NCBI GenBank assembly: GCA_002304925.1
Contig: DBPT01000028.1
Span: forward strand, 1-64,000
Reading direction: 5' to 3'
DNA from: Prolixibacteraceae bacterium UBA1413
GTDB lineage: Bacteria; Bacteroidota; Bacteroidia; Bacteroidales; Prolixibacteraceae
DNA: 64,000 nt
In this document: positions 33,695 through 42,571 of the stretch, piece after piece
How the letters are laid out: every line of letters starts with the position of its first letter
Position numbering within the stretch: the first letter of the stretch is position 1
Program-made: the position numbers and the translations under genes
The notes under the pieces: generated by a model
The model's database searches: none
What the model saw: only the letters and a program-made list of their open reading frames with translations
Told to the model about the DNA's origin: nothing

Positions 33695-35107
33695 ATGAAA
33701 CGTTCCCTTCTCCTGATCCTTGTTTTTTTGGCCTTTCCCGCATTCTCCCTGTCAGGCCAGAAACTGTGGGACCATGGTCCGTTGCAGGTGACGGCCAACG
33801 GCCATTATCTGCAGCACAGCGACGGCACCCCTTTCTTCTGGCTGGGGGATACCGCCTGGGAGCTATTTCACCGGCTGACACCGGAAGAGATCGGCCGCTA
33901 CCTCGACAACCGCAGTGCCAAAGGGTTCAACGTCATCCAGACAGTGGTCCTTGCCGAAATGGACGGACTGCGGACTCCCAACCAGCTGGGGGAGGTACCC
34001 TTCACCGACCTGGATCCCACCCGTCCCAACGACAACTATTTCGCCCTGGTCGATGAGGTGATCGCGATGGCGGCAGACCGGAATATGTACATCGGGATGT
34101 TGCCCACCTGGGGCGACAAGGTGAGCCAAATGTGGGGGGCGGGTCCCGTGGTGTTCAACCCGGAGAATGCCCGTCAATATGGTTATTGGCTGGCCAGCCG
34201 CTACCGGAATGTTCCCAACCTGATCTGGATCCTTGGTGGTGACCGGCCTGCCGTTGAGGGGGAAAATGACTGGCGGCCCGTGTGGAGAGCCATGGCCGAA
34301 GGGATCCTGGAGGCCGCAGGCCCTTCCACGCTCATCACCTACCACCCCTCAGGGGGCAGTTTCTCCACCTCGCAGTTCATTCACCACGAGGAATGGCTCG
34401 ATATCAACATGGTTCAGTCAGGGCATGGTGACGGCCGTGACGTGCCGGTATGGGACCTCATCACCCGCGACAGGGCGATTACGCCCGTGAAACCGGTCCT
34501 CGACGGCGAACCCAACTACGAAGACCACCCCGTGAGTCCCTGGCCAGTATGGAATCCCGAAAACGGCTACTATCGTGACCACGATGTCCGCAAACAAATC
34601 TACCGCTCGGTATTCGCGGGTGCCTGCGGCGTCACCTACGGCCATCATTCAGTATGGCAGTTCTGGAATCCCCGCGAACAAAAAATCAACCATGCGGAGA
34701 TTTACTGGAGCGAGGCCATCGACCGCCCCGGGGCCTTCCATGCCGGCTTCCTCCGCCGCCTCATGGAATCACGCCCCCTATCCGGCAGAATCCCCGATCC
34801 TTCACTGGTCATGGCCGGACAGGGGGAGAAAGGGGAATACATGACCGCTTTCCGCGACAGCTGCGGCCGCTACCTGATGGTTTACTTTCCCGTGGGGAAA
34901 AGCGCCACCATTCGCACCACAGACCTCCGGTGCAAAAAAATAAGGTTCTGGTGGTTCAACCCCCGCACCGGAAAAACAGAAGTATCATGGAAAACGGGCA
35001 ACTCCGGAGCGGTCACCGTCACCCCACCCTCCACCTTAGAATCCCATGACTGGGTCTTGGTGGCCGACAACGGGACAAGCCGTTTCCGGAAACCCGGAAG
35101 AAAATAA
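33695..35107 (+). CDS. GH140-like (DUF4038) exported glycosidase, possible apiosidase
   Basis: The 470-residue protein has a signal peptide (1-22, ending LSGQ), a TIM-barrel DUF4038 domain (about 35-360) and a C-terminal beta-sandwich (about 370-465, with FWWFNPRTGKTE) of the putative collagen-binding type usually fused to it. Motifs typical of GH140 are visible: FFWLGDTAWELFHRLTPEE near 48, IWILGGDRP near 178 and PVLDGEPNYED near 268; the latter two probably hold the catalytic acids. The founding GH140 enzyme releases apiose from rhamnogalacturonan II. A DUF4038 enzyme of another specificity is possible. Confidence 0.82.
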   Translation: MKRSLLLILVFLAFPAFSLSGQKLWDHGPLQVTANGHYLQHSDGTPFFWLGDTAWELFHRLTPEEIGRYLDNRSAKGFNVIQTVVLAEMDGLRTPNQLGEVPFTDLDPTRPNDNYFALVDEVIAMAADRNMYIGMLPTWGDKVSQMWGAGPVVFNPENARQYGYWLASRYRNVPNLIWILGGDRPAVEGENDWRPVWRAMAEGILEAAGPSTLITYHPSGGSFSTSQFIHHEEWLDINMVQSGHGDGRDVPVWDLITRDRAITPVKPVLDGEPNYEDHPVSPWPVWNPENGYYRDHDVRKQIYRSVFAGACGVTYGHHSVWQFWNPREQKINHAEIYWSEAIDRPGAFHAGFLRRLMESRPLSGRIPDPSLVMAGQGEKGEYMTAFRDSCGRYLMVYFPVGKSATIRTTDLRCKKIRFWWFNPRTGKTEVSWKTGNSGAVTVTPPSTLESHDWVLVADNGTSRFRKPGRK

Positions 35108-35199
35108 TCCGTTGACCCGCCGCCTGACGAAAAACCATTTCGCCCAGACCTTGGAACATATCAACTTTAGATGTAAATTGCACCCAAAAAGATTGTGCC

Positions 35200-35670
35200 A
35201 TGCCCGAAAAAGAGATAGCCTTACTGAAAGAGCAGATCGAACGGTTGAATGAAGCCCGTTTTGACCTGGAAGCGTGGAAAAACCAAACCATCATTTTCCT
35301 GGAACGTATTTTCGGGAAAGAGAGTTCGAAGGTCAGGCTGATCAGGGAACTGCATTACGACTATTCCAGCTGGAGTCTACGCGACGCCTCCGGGGTAGGG
35401 AAAAGCAAGGATCCCGTCAAGTTCCAGGCCCAGGGGATCCTGACCGCCACCATTGAAGAGCTGGAAAAACTGGGATTGCCGGGAGGAAAATCAGAAAACC
35501 TGCGGCTCACGGAACTGCTTGAAGACGAACTCACCGGCAAGCAGATGAAGGAAATAGAGAACCTGGTGGGTTCCGAACTCCCCGATAAGGAGGAAAAGAT
35601 CGCCAAAATTCTGGAATCGCTCGAGAAACAAGATCTGGCCGTCATGCTTGCCAGGCTCCTGATGAGCTGA
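35200..35670 (+). CDS. Conserved hypothetical protein, alpha-helical
   Basis: The 156-residue protein has no signal or membrane segment. It opens with a heptad-like helix (about residues 5-35, KEQIERLNEARFDLEAWKNQ), then RELHYDYSSWSLRDASG, and ends in two amphipathic helices rich in Glu and Lys. The DYSSWSLRDASG stretch looks conserved-domain-like, but I do not recognise the family. It precedes the GT2 gene by seven bases, so the two are co-transcribed; a helper role for the glycosyltransferase is only a guess. Confidence 0.65.
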   Translation: MPEKEIALLKEQIERLNEARFDLEAWKNQTIIFLERIFGKESSKVRLIRELHYDYSSWSLRDASGVGKSKDPVKFQAQGILTATIEELEKLGLPGGKSENLRLTELLEDELTGKQMKEIENLVGSELPDKEEKIAKILESLEKQDLAVMLARLLMS

Positions 35671-35677
35671 ACCACGC

Positions 35678-36733
35678 ATGAGCCAGCCGCCCTCCATAGC
35701 CATCGTCATCCTGAACTGGAACGGGATGGAACTGTTGCCACGGTTTCTGCCTTCGGTTCTTGAACACAGCCACAGGAAAGGGGTTTACGTTTACGTGGCC
35801 GACAACGGTTCCACCGATGGGTCCCCCGATTATGTGGCCAACCGTTTCCCCCAGGTGAAGCTGATTCGTCTGGAGCGTAACCATGGTTTTGCGGGAGGGT
35901 ACAACAAGGCGTTGGCACAGATCGATGCCGGGATTTTTGTTCTTCTCAATTCCGACGTGGAGGTCACCCCGGCATGGTTGGATCCCTGCATACGCCGTTT
36001 TTCGGAAAATCCCGCCTTGGCGGCCGTCCAACCCAAAATCCTGAGTTGGGCTGACCGTTCGAAGTTCGAATATGCCGGCGCCGCAGGGGGTTTCATCGAC
36101 CGGTGGGGTTATCCCTTCTGCCGTGGGCGCATCCTCTCCACAGTCGAAGAAGACAGGGGACAGTACGATCAACCGCTCTCCATTTTCTGGGCCACCGGTG
36201 CCTGCATGTTTATCCGTTCCGAAGCCTTCAGGGCAGCAGGGGGATTCGATGAGGACTTCTTTGCCCACATGGAGGAGATCGACCTCTGCTGGCGGCTGAA
36301 AAACCAGGGATGGCACATCGCCTTCGATCCCTCCTCCGCATTGTATCACCTGGGAGGGGCCACCCTCTCCTACCAAAGCCCCCGGAAAGTATTCCTCAAC
36401 TTCCGCAACAGCCTCTGGATGCTGATGAAAAACCTTCCGGAAGGGAAACTGCTTCCCGTGATGCTCCCCCGGATGCTCCTCGATGGCATTGCCGCCGCTG
36501 AGTTCCTGGCGTCGGGTCAGTGGAGCGCTTTCCGTGCGGTATGGAATGCCCATATCGACTTCTACCGAACCCTTCCCCGTTTCCTCCGGAAGAGAAAGGA
36601 ACTCCTTCCCCTGGTGAAGCAGACCCGGCATCCGGAGATCTACCGCGGATGCATGGTCTGGAATTTCTACATCAGGAAACAGCGACATTTCTCCCGGTTC
36701 AACTTCGATCCGCCCCATGCCAGCAAACCGTAA
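35678..36733 (+). CDS. Family 2 glycosyltransferase
   Basis: The 351-residue protein has a GT-A fold: VILNWNG near residue 11, the nucleotide-binding ADNGSTDGSPDY near 41, LNSDVEVTP (the D-x-D-like acidic motif) near 89 and EEIDLCWRLKNQGW near 190, the EDxDxxxR-type acceptor motif. It resembles rhamnosyltransferase-like enzymes of surface polysaccharide or O-antigen synthesis. Substrate is unknown. It lacks long membrane helices. It overlaps the next gene by 17 bases, an unusual link between a cytoplasmic transferase and an exported CBM9-like protein. Confidence 0.88.
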   Translation: MSQPPSIAIVILNWNGMELLPRFLPSVLEHSHRKGVYVYVADNGSTDGSPDYVANRFPQVKLIRLERNHGFAGGYNKALAQIDAGIFVLLNSDVEVTPAWLDPCIRRFSENPALAAVQPKILSWADRSKFEYAGAAGGFIDRWGYPFCRGRILSTVEEDRGQYDQPLSIFWATGACMFIRSEAFRAAGGFDEDFFAHMEEIDLCWRLKNQGWHIAFDPSSALYHLGGATLSYQSPRKVFLNFRNSLWMLMKNLPEGKLLPVMLPRMLLDGIAAAEFLASGQWSAFRAVWNAHIDFYRTLPRFLRKRKELLPLVKQTRHPEIYRGCMVWNFYIRKQRHFSRFNFDPPHASKP

Positions 36734-37580
36734 TTGTCATCGCGGCTCTCTGTCCTTGCTCCTACGGCTTATAACAACAGCTTTCTGCATGGTTATGTTG
36801 ACCATGTCAGCCGCAGGGTTACGTCAGGCCACCCAGGAGAAGGATACAACCGATACTCGGCGTTTTTACCGGGTTAACCGCACCGCTGCCCCGCTTTCTA
36901 TTGATGGGAAACCGGAGGATGCCGCCTGGTCAGCGGCTCCCTGGACCGAAGCGTTCACCGATATTGAAGGGGATGCAAAACCTGCACCGCTTTTCGGAAC
37001 CCGCGTAAAAATGGTCTGGGACGACCAATATCTTTATATCTGTGCCGAACTGGAAGAGCCCCATCTCTGGGCCACCTTCGCGAAAGATGAATCTGTAATT
37101 TACCACGAAAACGATTTCGAGGTGTTCATCGATCCGGGGAACGACGGACTTCTATACTACGAACTGGAAATCAATGCCCTGGGTACAAAATGGGATCTTT
37201 TGCTCACCAAACCGTACAGGGAAGGGGGCATTCCCATCAACGCATGGGAAATCAACGGTTTAAAAAGGGGGGTATACTTAGACGGAACCCTCAATGATCC
37301 TTCCGATCGCGACAAATTCTGGAGCGTGGAACTAGCGCTTCCATGGAAAGTGCTGAGGGAATGCGCTCCTCATTGCCGGATGCCCCAACCCGGCGACAGA
37401 TGGCGGATCAACTTCTCCCGGGTGCAGTGGGAACGGGAGGTCACCGACGGAAAATATTTCCGGAAAAAAGATCCTGTAACCGGCAGGCTTCTTCCGGAGT
37501 ACAACTGGGTATGGTCTCCCCAGGGGGAGGTCAACATGCACATCCCTGAGAAATGGGGTATTATGGAATTTGCCGAGTGA
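36717..37580 (+). CDS. Exported CBM9-like carbohydrate-binding protein
   Basis: The 287-residue protein has a signal region (hydrophobic stretch about residues 15-35) and a CBM9-like beta-sandwich (about 55-270). DGKPEDAAWSAAPWTEAF near 61 and the NDFEVFIDPGNDG segment near 137 are hallmarks. Such proteins in Bacteroidota bind sugars or glycan ends and often stand beside glycosidases. Here a putative GHL10-type glycosidase follows after 39 bases. The start overlaps the GT2 end; Met25 or Met30 (MVMLTMSAAG) could be the true start, which would remove the overlap. Confidence 0.78.
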   Translation: MPANRNCHRGSLSLLLRLITTAFCMVMLTMSAAGLRQATQEKDTTDTRRFYRVNRTAAPLSIDGKPEDAAWSAAPWTEAFTDIEGDAKPAPLFGTRVKMVWDDQYLYICAELEEPHLWATFAKDESVIYHENDFEVFIDPGNDGLLYYELEINALGTKWDLLLTKPYREGGIPINAWEINGLKRGVYLDGTLNDPSDRDKFWSVELALPWKVLRECAPHCRMPQPGDRWRINFSRVQWEREVTDGKYFRKKDPVTGRLLPEYNWVWSPQGEVNMHIPEKWGIMEFAE

Positions 37581-37619
37581 AGAAAATCATATGCTAATGA
37601 ATATTACTGATTCAAACGG

Positions 37620-38738
37620 ATGAATAAGCGGGAATTTTTAAAAGCAAGCGGAGCTGGGATGGTGGCCCTGGCCCTTGCGCCGGGGATGTGGACAGCCTGT
37701 TCCGCCCGGCCCAAAGCAAAAAACTGGATCTGGATGACGCCCGTGGCCGGACTTTCTGCGGGCGAGTGGAAAGCCATGCTCGAAAAGGTTAAAAAACACG
37801 GCTTTGATGCCGTTCTTCCGGAAGTCTACACGGGGCACCATGCCTGGTTTGAAACCTCCCGGCTTCCCATGCAGGAGCCCCTGCTTGAAAAACTGATTGA
37901 AGCCGGCAGGGATACCGGGGTGGAAATCCATGCCTGGATACACGCGATGCCTAACAACATCCCTGAATATTTTGAGAACCACCCCGACTGGTATGCTGTC
38001 AACCGGACGGGGGAATCAGCGGCGATTTCGCCGGCGTATGTTCCCTACTACCGCTTCATGTGCTCCAGCCACCCCGAAGTGCAGGAATTCGTCAGGCAAC
38101 TGGTGGCGGACCTCGCCTCGTGTGACGGACTGACAGGGGTGCACCTCGACTACATCCGGCTGCCCGATGTCATTCTGGCCGAGGGGCTCTGGTCCAAATA
38201 CAACATCGTGCAAGACCGGGAATACCCGCAGTATGACTATTGTTACTGTGACAAATGCCGTGCGGCCTTCATGGAAAAGAGCGGAGTGGATCCCCTTACC
38301 GGACTGGAAGATCCTGTCACACACCAGGAATGGCGGCAGTTCCGGTACGACACCATCACCCATTTGGTGAACGACATCCTCGCGCCTGAAGCCCGTAAGG
38401 CCGGCAGAACTATCACCGCTGCCGTCTTCCCCAACTGGGAAAGCGTCAGGCAGGAGTGGCGAAACTGGAACCTCGACGGTTATCTGCCCATGCTCTACCA
38501 CAACTTTTACAATGCCGGACTTCCCTGGATCGGGGAGCAACTCACAAGGGAGATCGGGGAGCTGAAAATCAAAAAACCAGTATACTCCGGACTTTTTGTC
38601 CCTTCGCTCCAGCCCGGAGAGTTAGAGGAAGCCTTCCGGGTATCCATGGATGCCGGAGCCTCCGGGATTTCCCTCTTTAATTTTAACGCCATCAGCGAGG
38701 AGCACTGGAAAACACTGGAAGGTCTCCTTCACCGTTGA
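37620..38738 (+). CDS. GHL10-type putative glycoside hydrolase, exported
   Basis: The 372-residue protein begins NKREFLKASGAG, a Tat-like signal with a single Lys-Arg, and has WTACS near residue 26, so it may be a lipoprotein. The mature part is a TIM barrel of the DUF187/GHL10 type: WIWMTPVAGLSAGEW, the HAWIHAMPN segment, GVHLDYIRLPD near 163 with the conserved Asp, and AAVFPNWESV. Its biochemical activity is not established. It belongs to the block of GH140, GT2 and CBM9 genes on the same strand and is probably co-transcribed with the CBM9 gene. Confidence 0.75.
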   Translation: MNKREFLKASGAGMVALALAPGMWTACSARPKAKNWIWMTPVAGLSAGEWKAMLEKVKKHGFDAVLPEVYTGHHAWFETSRLPMQEPLLEKLIEAGRDTGVEIHAWIHAMPNNIPEYFENHPDWYAVNRTGESAAISPAYVPYYRFMCSSHPEVQEFVRQLVADLASCDGLTGVHLDYIRLPDVILAEGLWSKYNIVQDREYPQYDYCYCDKCRAAFMEKSGVDPLTGLEDPVTHQEWRQFRYDTITHLVNDILAPEARKAGRTITAAVFPNWESVRQEWRNWNLDGYLPMLYHNFYNAGLPWIGEQLTREIGELKIKKPVYSGLFVPSLQPGELEEAFRVSMDAGASGISLFNFNAISEEHWKTLEGLLHR

Positions 38739-38905
38739 GCCACTGCCTGTCCGCGCCTCCGGAAACGTGTCATCCGGGTCTGCCATTAACATTCCGGCAA
38801 TCGGGAACGACAAGTGCAATTACGATCAATGAAGATCCTTTCATCCAAACAGAACTATATACAACCAGTAACAATCAATTACAACCATTTACAATCAATA
38901 AACTG

Positions 38906-39745
38906 ATGCAAAAAGTAGCTTTTATTACCGGATGTTCGACGGGGATTGGCCGGGAGCTGGCCATGCAATTGAACAACCAGGGGTGGAAGGTGGTGGCAAC
39001 CGCACGCCGCATAGAAACCCTGGAATCCCTCGAAAAGGCAGGTTGTCTGGTGTTACCCCTCGACGTGACCGAACCACGTCAAATCAAAAAAGCGGTCAGG
39101 GACGCTGTGGAGATTTGCGGCAGAATCGATCTGCTGGTGAATAATGCCGGGTACGGACTGATATTGCCTGTTCTGGATATTCAGGAGGAAGAGCTTCGCC
39201 GGCAGCAGAACACCAACATCACCGGGGTGATTCAACTGATCCAGGAAGTTGCCCCGGTGATGCGCTCCCATGGCGGGGGTACCATCGTCAACATCGGGAG
39301 CATTTCCGGGGTAGCTCCCACTCCCTTTTCGGCGGCCTACTGCGCCTCCAAGGCAGCCATCCACGCCTGGAGCGACGTCCTGCGCATGGAACTGCAACCA
39401 TTTGGCATCCGTGTGGTGACAGTCCAGCCGGGTGGCATCGTCACCGACTTTGGCAAAAACAGCCGGAAAACAGTGGAGGCCAACTTCAGCAAATCCTCCT
39501 GGTATGCCCCCGTGGAGGAATATGTGTTTGCAAGGGCCAACACCTCTCAGGAGATCGCCACGCCGGTGGCGGTTTTTGTTAAAAGGCTGATCCCGAAAAT
39601 TACGCGGAGCAACCCCTCGGCTCTCATCCGGATTGGAAAGAGAAGTTTCACCCTCCCCCTGCTGAAACGGTGGTTGCCCTCTGCTCTTCTGGACAGGATG
39701 ATGATGAAGAAATACGGCCTGCATGCACTTTCTCCGCGAATGTGA
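38906..39745 (+). CDS. Classical SDR oxidoreductase
   Basis: The 279-residue protein has TGCSTGIG (about residues 8-15), NNAGYG near 84, catalytic Ser in NIGSISG near 134 and YCASK near 150-154, all in order for a classical short-chain dehydrogenase. The C-terminus (IGKRSFTLPLLKRWLPSALL) is amphipathic, as in 17-beta-hydroxysteroid or retinol dehydrogenase-like members that act on lipids. The substrate is unknown. The true start is the ATG at 38906; the upstream frame covers short ACAATCAAT-type repeats (38868-38900) and is not coding. Confidence 0.9.
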   Translation: MQKVAFITGCSTGIGRELAMQLNNQGWKVVATARRIETLESLEKAGCLVLPLDVTEPRQIKKAVRDAVEICGRIDLLVNNAGYGLILPVLDIQEEELRRQQNTNITGVIQLIQEVAPVMRSHGGGTIVNIGSISGVAPTPFSAAYCASKAAIHAWSDVLRMELQPFGIRVVTVQPGGIVTDFGKNSRKTVEANFSKSSWYAPVEEYVFARANTSQEIATPVAVFVKRLIPKITRSNPSALIRIGKRSFTLPLLKRWLPSALLDRMMMKKYGLHALSPRM

Positions 39746-39851
39746 CCGCTCCCAACCCTGCCCTGGTTTGCTAAAACCCGATGCCGGCATGTCAATAGTC
39801 TGAATGTACAGGTGTATTTCAGCAAAAGGGTGCGGTTGGAGGTAGAGGGAT

Positions 39852-39881
39852 GGTGACTTCCGGTGCAAACCGGTGTTCACC
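39852..39881. terminator. Symmetric hairpin between convergent genes
   Basis: GGTGA, CTT, CCGGT, loop GCAA, ACCGG, TGT, TCACC: two 5-base helices with a 3x3 internal loop capped by a GNRA tetraloop. It lies between the SDR and the convergent DUF4252 gene, with no long T tract. It may stop transcription or be a structured RNA remnant. No gene was recognised in 39746-39988. Confidence 0.4.
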
Positions 39882-39988
39882 CCTTCGTCTTACGCAGTGT
39901 TAAGGTCATTGCTTTCGCGGGGGTTGTTCCGGAAAGGCACATTGGCAATCACCTTGACAGGAGGAACTTATGTGCGAGGCCTGAAAAT

Positions 39989-40984
39989 CTATTTTTTCGT
40001 GGTGATCCGGATCTCCCCCTTTTTGCCGGGCTTGTTTTTGTCTGACTTGATCACTTCAATGGTAGAGATCTGGTCGGGGTCCAGTTTTCTCATCGTTTTC
40101 ACATCAGTTTTTTTCCCGTCGATAATATAGACGATGTTGGTATCACCGGGATTGCTCAGGATAATGGGATGACGGCCATACCGTTCCGCCAGCTCCCTGG
40201 AGCGCTCCGCATACTCCCGCGAGCGGTCCGCATACTCCCGGTAGCGGTCCGCCATTTCCCGGAAGCGCTCCGCCATTTTCCACTGCCTTTCATCCAGTTC
40301 TCTCCGCTGGATGATGATCTCCTCACTGCCCCGCTCTTTCATGGATTTCATCTGCTCTTCCAACTGTTGCAACTGCATTCTTTGGTCCTCATTCAGCGGG
40401 AAGTTGTTGTCACTGTAAAACCGCCACAGGGTATGAGATCCGGATGGGCTGTTGATCCGGTCCAGGTTCTCCAGCCCGCGGATGTTGAGGGCCTTGTTCA
40501 GGTCAGAGACATTGGCCAGATCGATGTCACCGGTAAGTTCGACCAGGACCACCCGCGTGGGAGAAGCCGTGACCAGCGCCAGGGCATTTACCTTCTCCCC
40601 GCTTTTCTTCAGATAAACCTTGAGGTCCTCCCCCATCCGGTTTTCTGTCTTAAACAGGGTATAGGAAGGATTTTTGTAATGGGCGAGGATCGCATTGTGG
40701 ATTTCAGGCACCGCAGCCGCGGCCCTGTCATCGGTTTTGCCGGAGATGTAATCACTCTGGGAAACTACCAGGATGTTGTTCAGTTTCTTAAGGGTCTCGT
40801 AGACCGGAGAGTCGGGTTCTACCTGCTTTTTCTTCAGGTAAAGGTCAAACATGTCGCGCGAGAGGTTGGTGGCGCTGAATCCCTCCCTCCCGGAATACTT
40901 CTCCGTCAGGTTGGTGAAAAGATCCTGTCCGGACAGCGACAGGGTCATCACCAGGGCGATGCAAAATGCAAAAGTTGTCTTCAT
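39989..40984 (-). CDS. DUF4252 protein with coiled-coil repeats and a TonB-plug-like tail
   Basis: The 331-residue exported protein has a signal peptide (1-19, ending LSGQ), a DUF4252-like domain (about 20-190), a charged coiled-coil (about 217-273) and a C-terminal segment (about 282-331: IVYIIDGKKTD, then a STIEVIKSDKNK stretch and GEIRITTKK) resembling the plug motif of TonB-dependent receptors. The coiled-coil includes several copies of a seven-residue pattern (A-D/E-R-S/Y-R-E-x), coded by 21-base repeats at about 40180-40275. It is third in an operon behind an ECF sigma factor and its anti-sigma. DUF4252 proteins commonly accompany ECF sigma factors in Bacteroidota; function is unknown. 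Confidence 0.75.
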   Translation of the reverse strand: MKTTFAFCIALVMTLSLSGQDLFTNLTEKYSGREGFSATNLSRDMFDLYLKKKQVEPDSPVYETLKKLNNILVVSQSDYISGKTDDRAAAAVPEIHNAILAHYKNPSYTLFKTENRMGEDLKVYLKKSGEKVNALALVTASPTRVVLVELTGDIDLANVSDLNKALNIRGLENLDRINSPSGSHTLWRFYSDNNFPLNEDQRMQLQQLEEQMKSMKERGSEEIIIQRRELDERQWKMAERFREMADRYREYADRSREYAERSRELAERYGRHPIILSNPGDTNIVYIIDGKKTDVKTMRKLDPDQISTIEVIKSDKNKPGKKGEIRITTKK

Positions 40985-40996
40985 GGCTTGATGTTA

Positions 40997-41428
40997 TTAA
41001 TTAACGATAATTTCCACATTGTTATCCACCCATAGAACCAGCATCTCCGGTTCTTCAGGCTCAGGCTGAAGGATTTCGGAAACGTTATACAGCGCCTGTT
41101 CGATGATCTGGAAGTCCACTTCATTCTTTTGCCCGGTCCGGTATCCGGAATAAAGGGTTATGATCAGGGCGAGGGAAGCGGCCACGGAGATCAGGCTGTA
41201 GAGACGGATGCGGGTTCTCTTCCGGCGTATTTCACCGTCGACTTTTGCAAAAATTTCTTTTTCCAGTCCGGGCGGGAGTTGCGATTCCCCGGCGCACAGG
41301 GAGAAGAAATCCTTTTCCGGGGAGTTTCCCTCCGCTGCCATGATTTCCTCTTTCAGCAGTTTTTCCTCTTCCAGGCTTGTTTCTCCCCGGTAGTACCGTT
41401 CAAGCTGTTTTACACGTTCCTCTTTCAT
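40997..41428 (-). CDS. Single-pass membrane protein, probable anti-sigma factor
   Basis: The 143-residue protein has a cytoplasmic N-terminal helical part (about 1-70, with YYRGETSLEEEKLLKEE), a membrane helix (about 75-97) and a short periplasmic tail ending in an acidic EPEEPEM stretch. This layout, together with overlap of the upstream ECF sigma gene by 29 bases, identifies it as the likely anti-sigma factor. The ASD zinc motif (H-x3-C-x2-C) is not present, so binding would be zinc-independent. Translational coupling with the sigma gene is likely. Confidence 0.72.
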   Translation of the reverse strand: MKEERVKQLERYYRGETSLEEEKLLKEEIMAAEGNSPEKDFFSLCAGESQLPPGLEKEIFAKVDGEIRRKRTRIRLYSLISVAASLALIITLYSGYRTGQKNEVDFQIIEQALYNVSEILQPEPEEPEMLVLWVDNNVEIIVN

Positions 41429-41921
41429 AGTTGTAAATTTTCTCCAGTTCCTCCTTCACTTTAATCCTTGACCGGGACAACAAAACCCTGAGGTAGGGAA
41501 TCCCGTGGCCGGTCAACGCCTGCATCTCATCGAACGACAATCCTTCTATTTCCCTCATCTCCAACACCTCACGGTATTTTCCCGGAAGGTTGCGCATCAC
41601 CTGGCTGACATGCCATAGTTTTTCCCGTGCGTCAGGGTCAGGGCCGTCAGGAGGGATCCGGGCAGGTTCATCACCCGCGATGGTCACCAGACGGGGCTTT
41701 TGCCTTTTCCTCAGGTCAAGGCAGAAATTCCGCGCAGCCGTAAAGACATACCCGCCGGGATTGTCACATTCCCGCAATTTCTCCCTGTTGTTCCACAGTT
41801 TCAGCATCAGATCCTGCAGGGCATCCCGGATTTCCTCCTCGTTGCCCAGCATCCGTTTCATCATCGGATACAATTTCCGGGTGTAAGGCCACAAATGGGT
41901 TTTAAACTCGTCGGTTGTCAT
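41400..41921 (-). CDS. ECF RNA polymerase sigma factor
   Basis: The 173-residue protein has region 2 (EIRDALQDLMLKLWNNREKL and AARNFCLDLRKRQKP, about residues 28-80) and region 4 (LPGKYREVLEMREIEGLSFDEMQALTG, about 112-140), with the short linker typical of ECF sigmas. The DUF4252 operon downstream is probably both a target and part of its signalling. A long hairpin at 42026-42075 lies about 100 bases upstream. The trigger is unknown. Confidence 0.92.
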   Translation of the reverse strand: MTTDEFKTHLWPYTRKLYPMMKRMLGNEEEIRDALQDLMLKLWNNREKLRECDNPGGYVFTAARNFCLDLRKRQKPRLVTIAGDEPARIPPDGPDPDAREKLWHVSQVMRNLPGKYREVLEMREIEGLSFDEMQALTGHGIPYLRVLLSRSRIKVKEELEKIYNYERGTCKTA

Positions 41922-42025
41922 TTCAATAATAATAACGACACTTACGGGATTTTATATCAGAGAGGCACAAAAAAATCCCGGACCGGTTTCGGGCCTTTCC
42001 CCAATATCAGGTAAAAATGAAAATC

Positions 42026-42075
42026 CCTGCAGAAGAAGTTGCCTTCACATAGGCATCATCCCTTTCTTCTGCAGG
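42026..42075. other. Long perfect hairpin upstream of the ECF sigma operon
   Basis: CCTGCAGAAGAA (42026-42037) pairs perfectly with TTCTTCTGCAGG (42064-42075). Inside the 26-base loop TGCC and GGCA form a second short stem. It is close to the start of a non-coding stretch of 840 bases. It may be a terminator, a leader structure of the sigma operon, or a small inverted repeat element. Confidence 0.55.
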
Positions 42076-42112
42076 ATGGCCAGTCTCAATGCCTAAATAA
42101 TGTTGACCGATT

Positions 42113-42540
42113 GAACAGTTAGCAATGAGCAATTAGCAATGAACAATGAGCAATTAGCAATTATCTTAGGAGTGAGAGCAGAGTTAAGCTTGCTTGAGCT
42201 ATGCCGAGCGACGACAGAAAATGAAGAAGAGACTAAGGGAACGAAGAGACTGAGAGACTTAGAGACTGAGGGAACAAGGGATTAAACGGTAAACGGTAAT
42301 CGGTGTTCGGTATTCGGTATGATTGAACCATTGTTGAACCTTTGAACGGCACGTAGTGCCATTGAACGGCGAAGCCATTGAACGCCAAGGCGAAGCCGAA
42401 GGCATTGAACCATTGTTGAACTTTTGAACGCCGGAGGCATTGAACGGCGCAGCCTTTGAACCTTTGAACGATAGGTGTATAAATCTGTGTGAATCTGTGG
42501 ATAAATCCTCCAATCTGCAATCTAAAGTCTGCGATCTGCC
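42113..42540. repeat. Low-complexity spacer made of short reiterated words
   Basis: Four kinds of short-period repeat lie end to end. At 42115-42162 are copies of AGCAATKAGCAAT-like words; at 42228-42280 AGAGACT words; at 42285-42320 CGGTAAACGGTAATCGGT-like words; at 42322-42470 the phrase TTGAACnnTTGAAC is repeated many times, with short GC-rich inserts such as GGCGAAGCC. The last part (42475-42540) has CAATCTGCAATCT-type words. Frames crossing it give only repetitive peptides. No gene was recognised between the sigma factor start and the TPP riboswitch. Confidence 0.8.
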
Positions 42541-42571
42541 ATCTTATTGACCCCTTCTCGACCTCTTTCGT

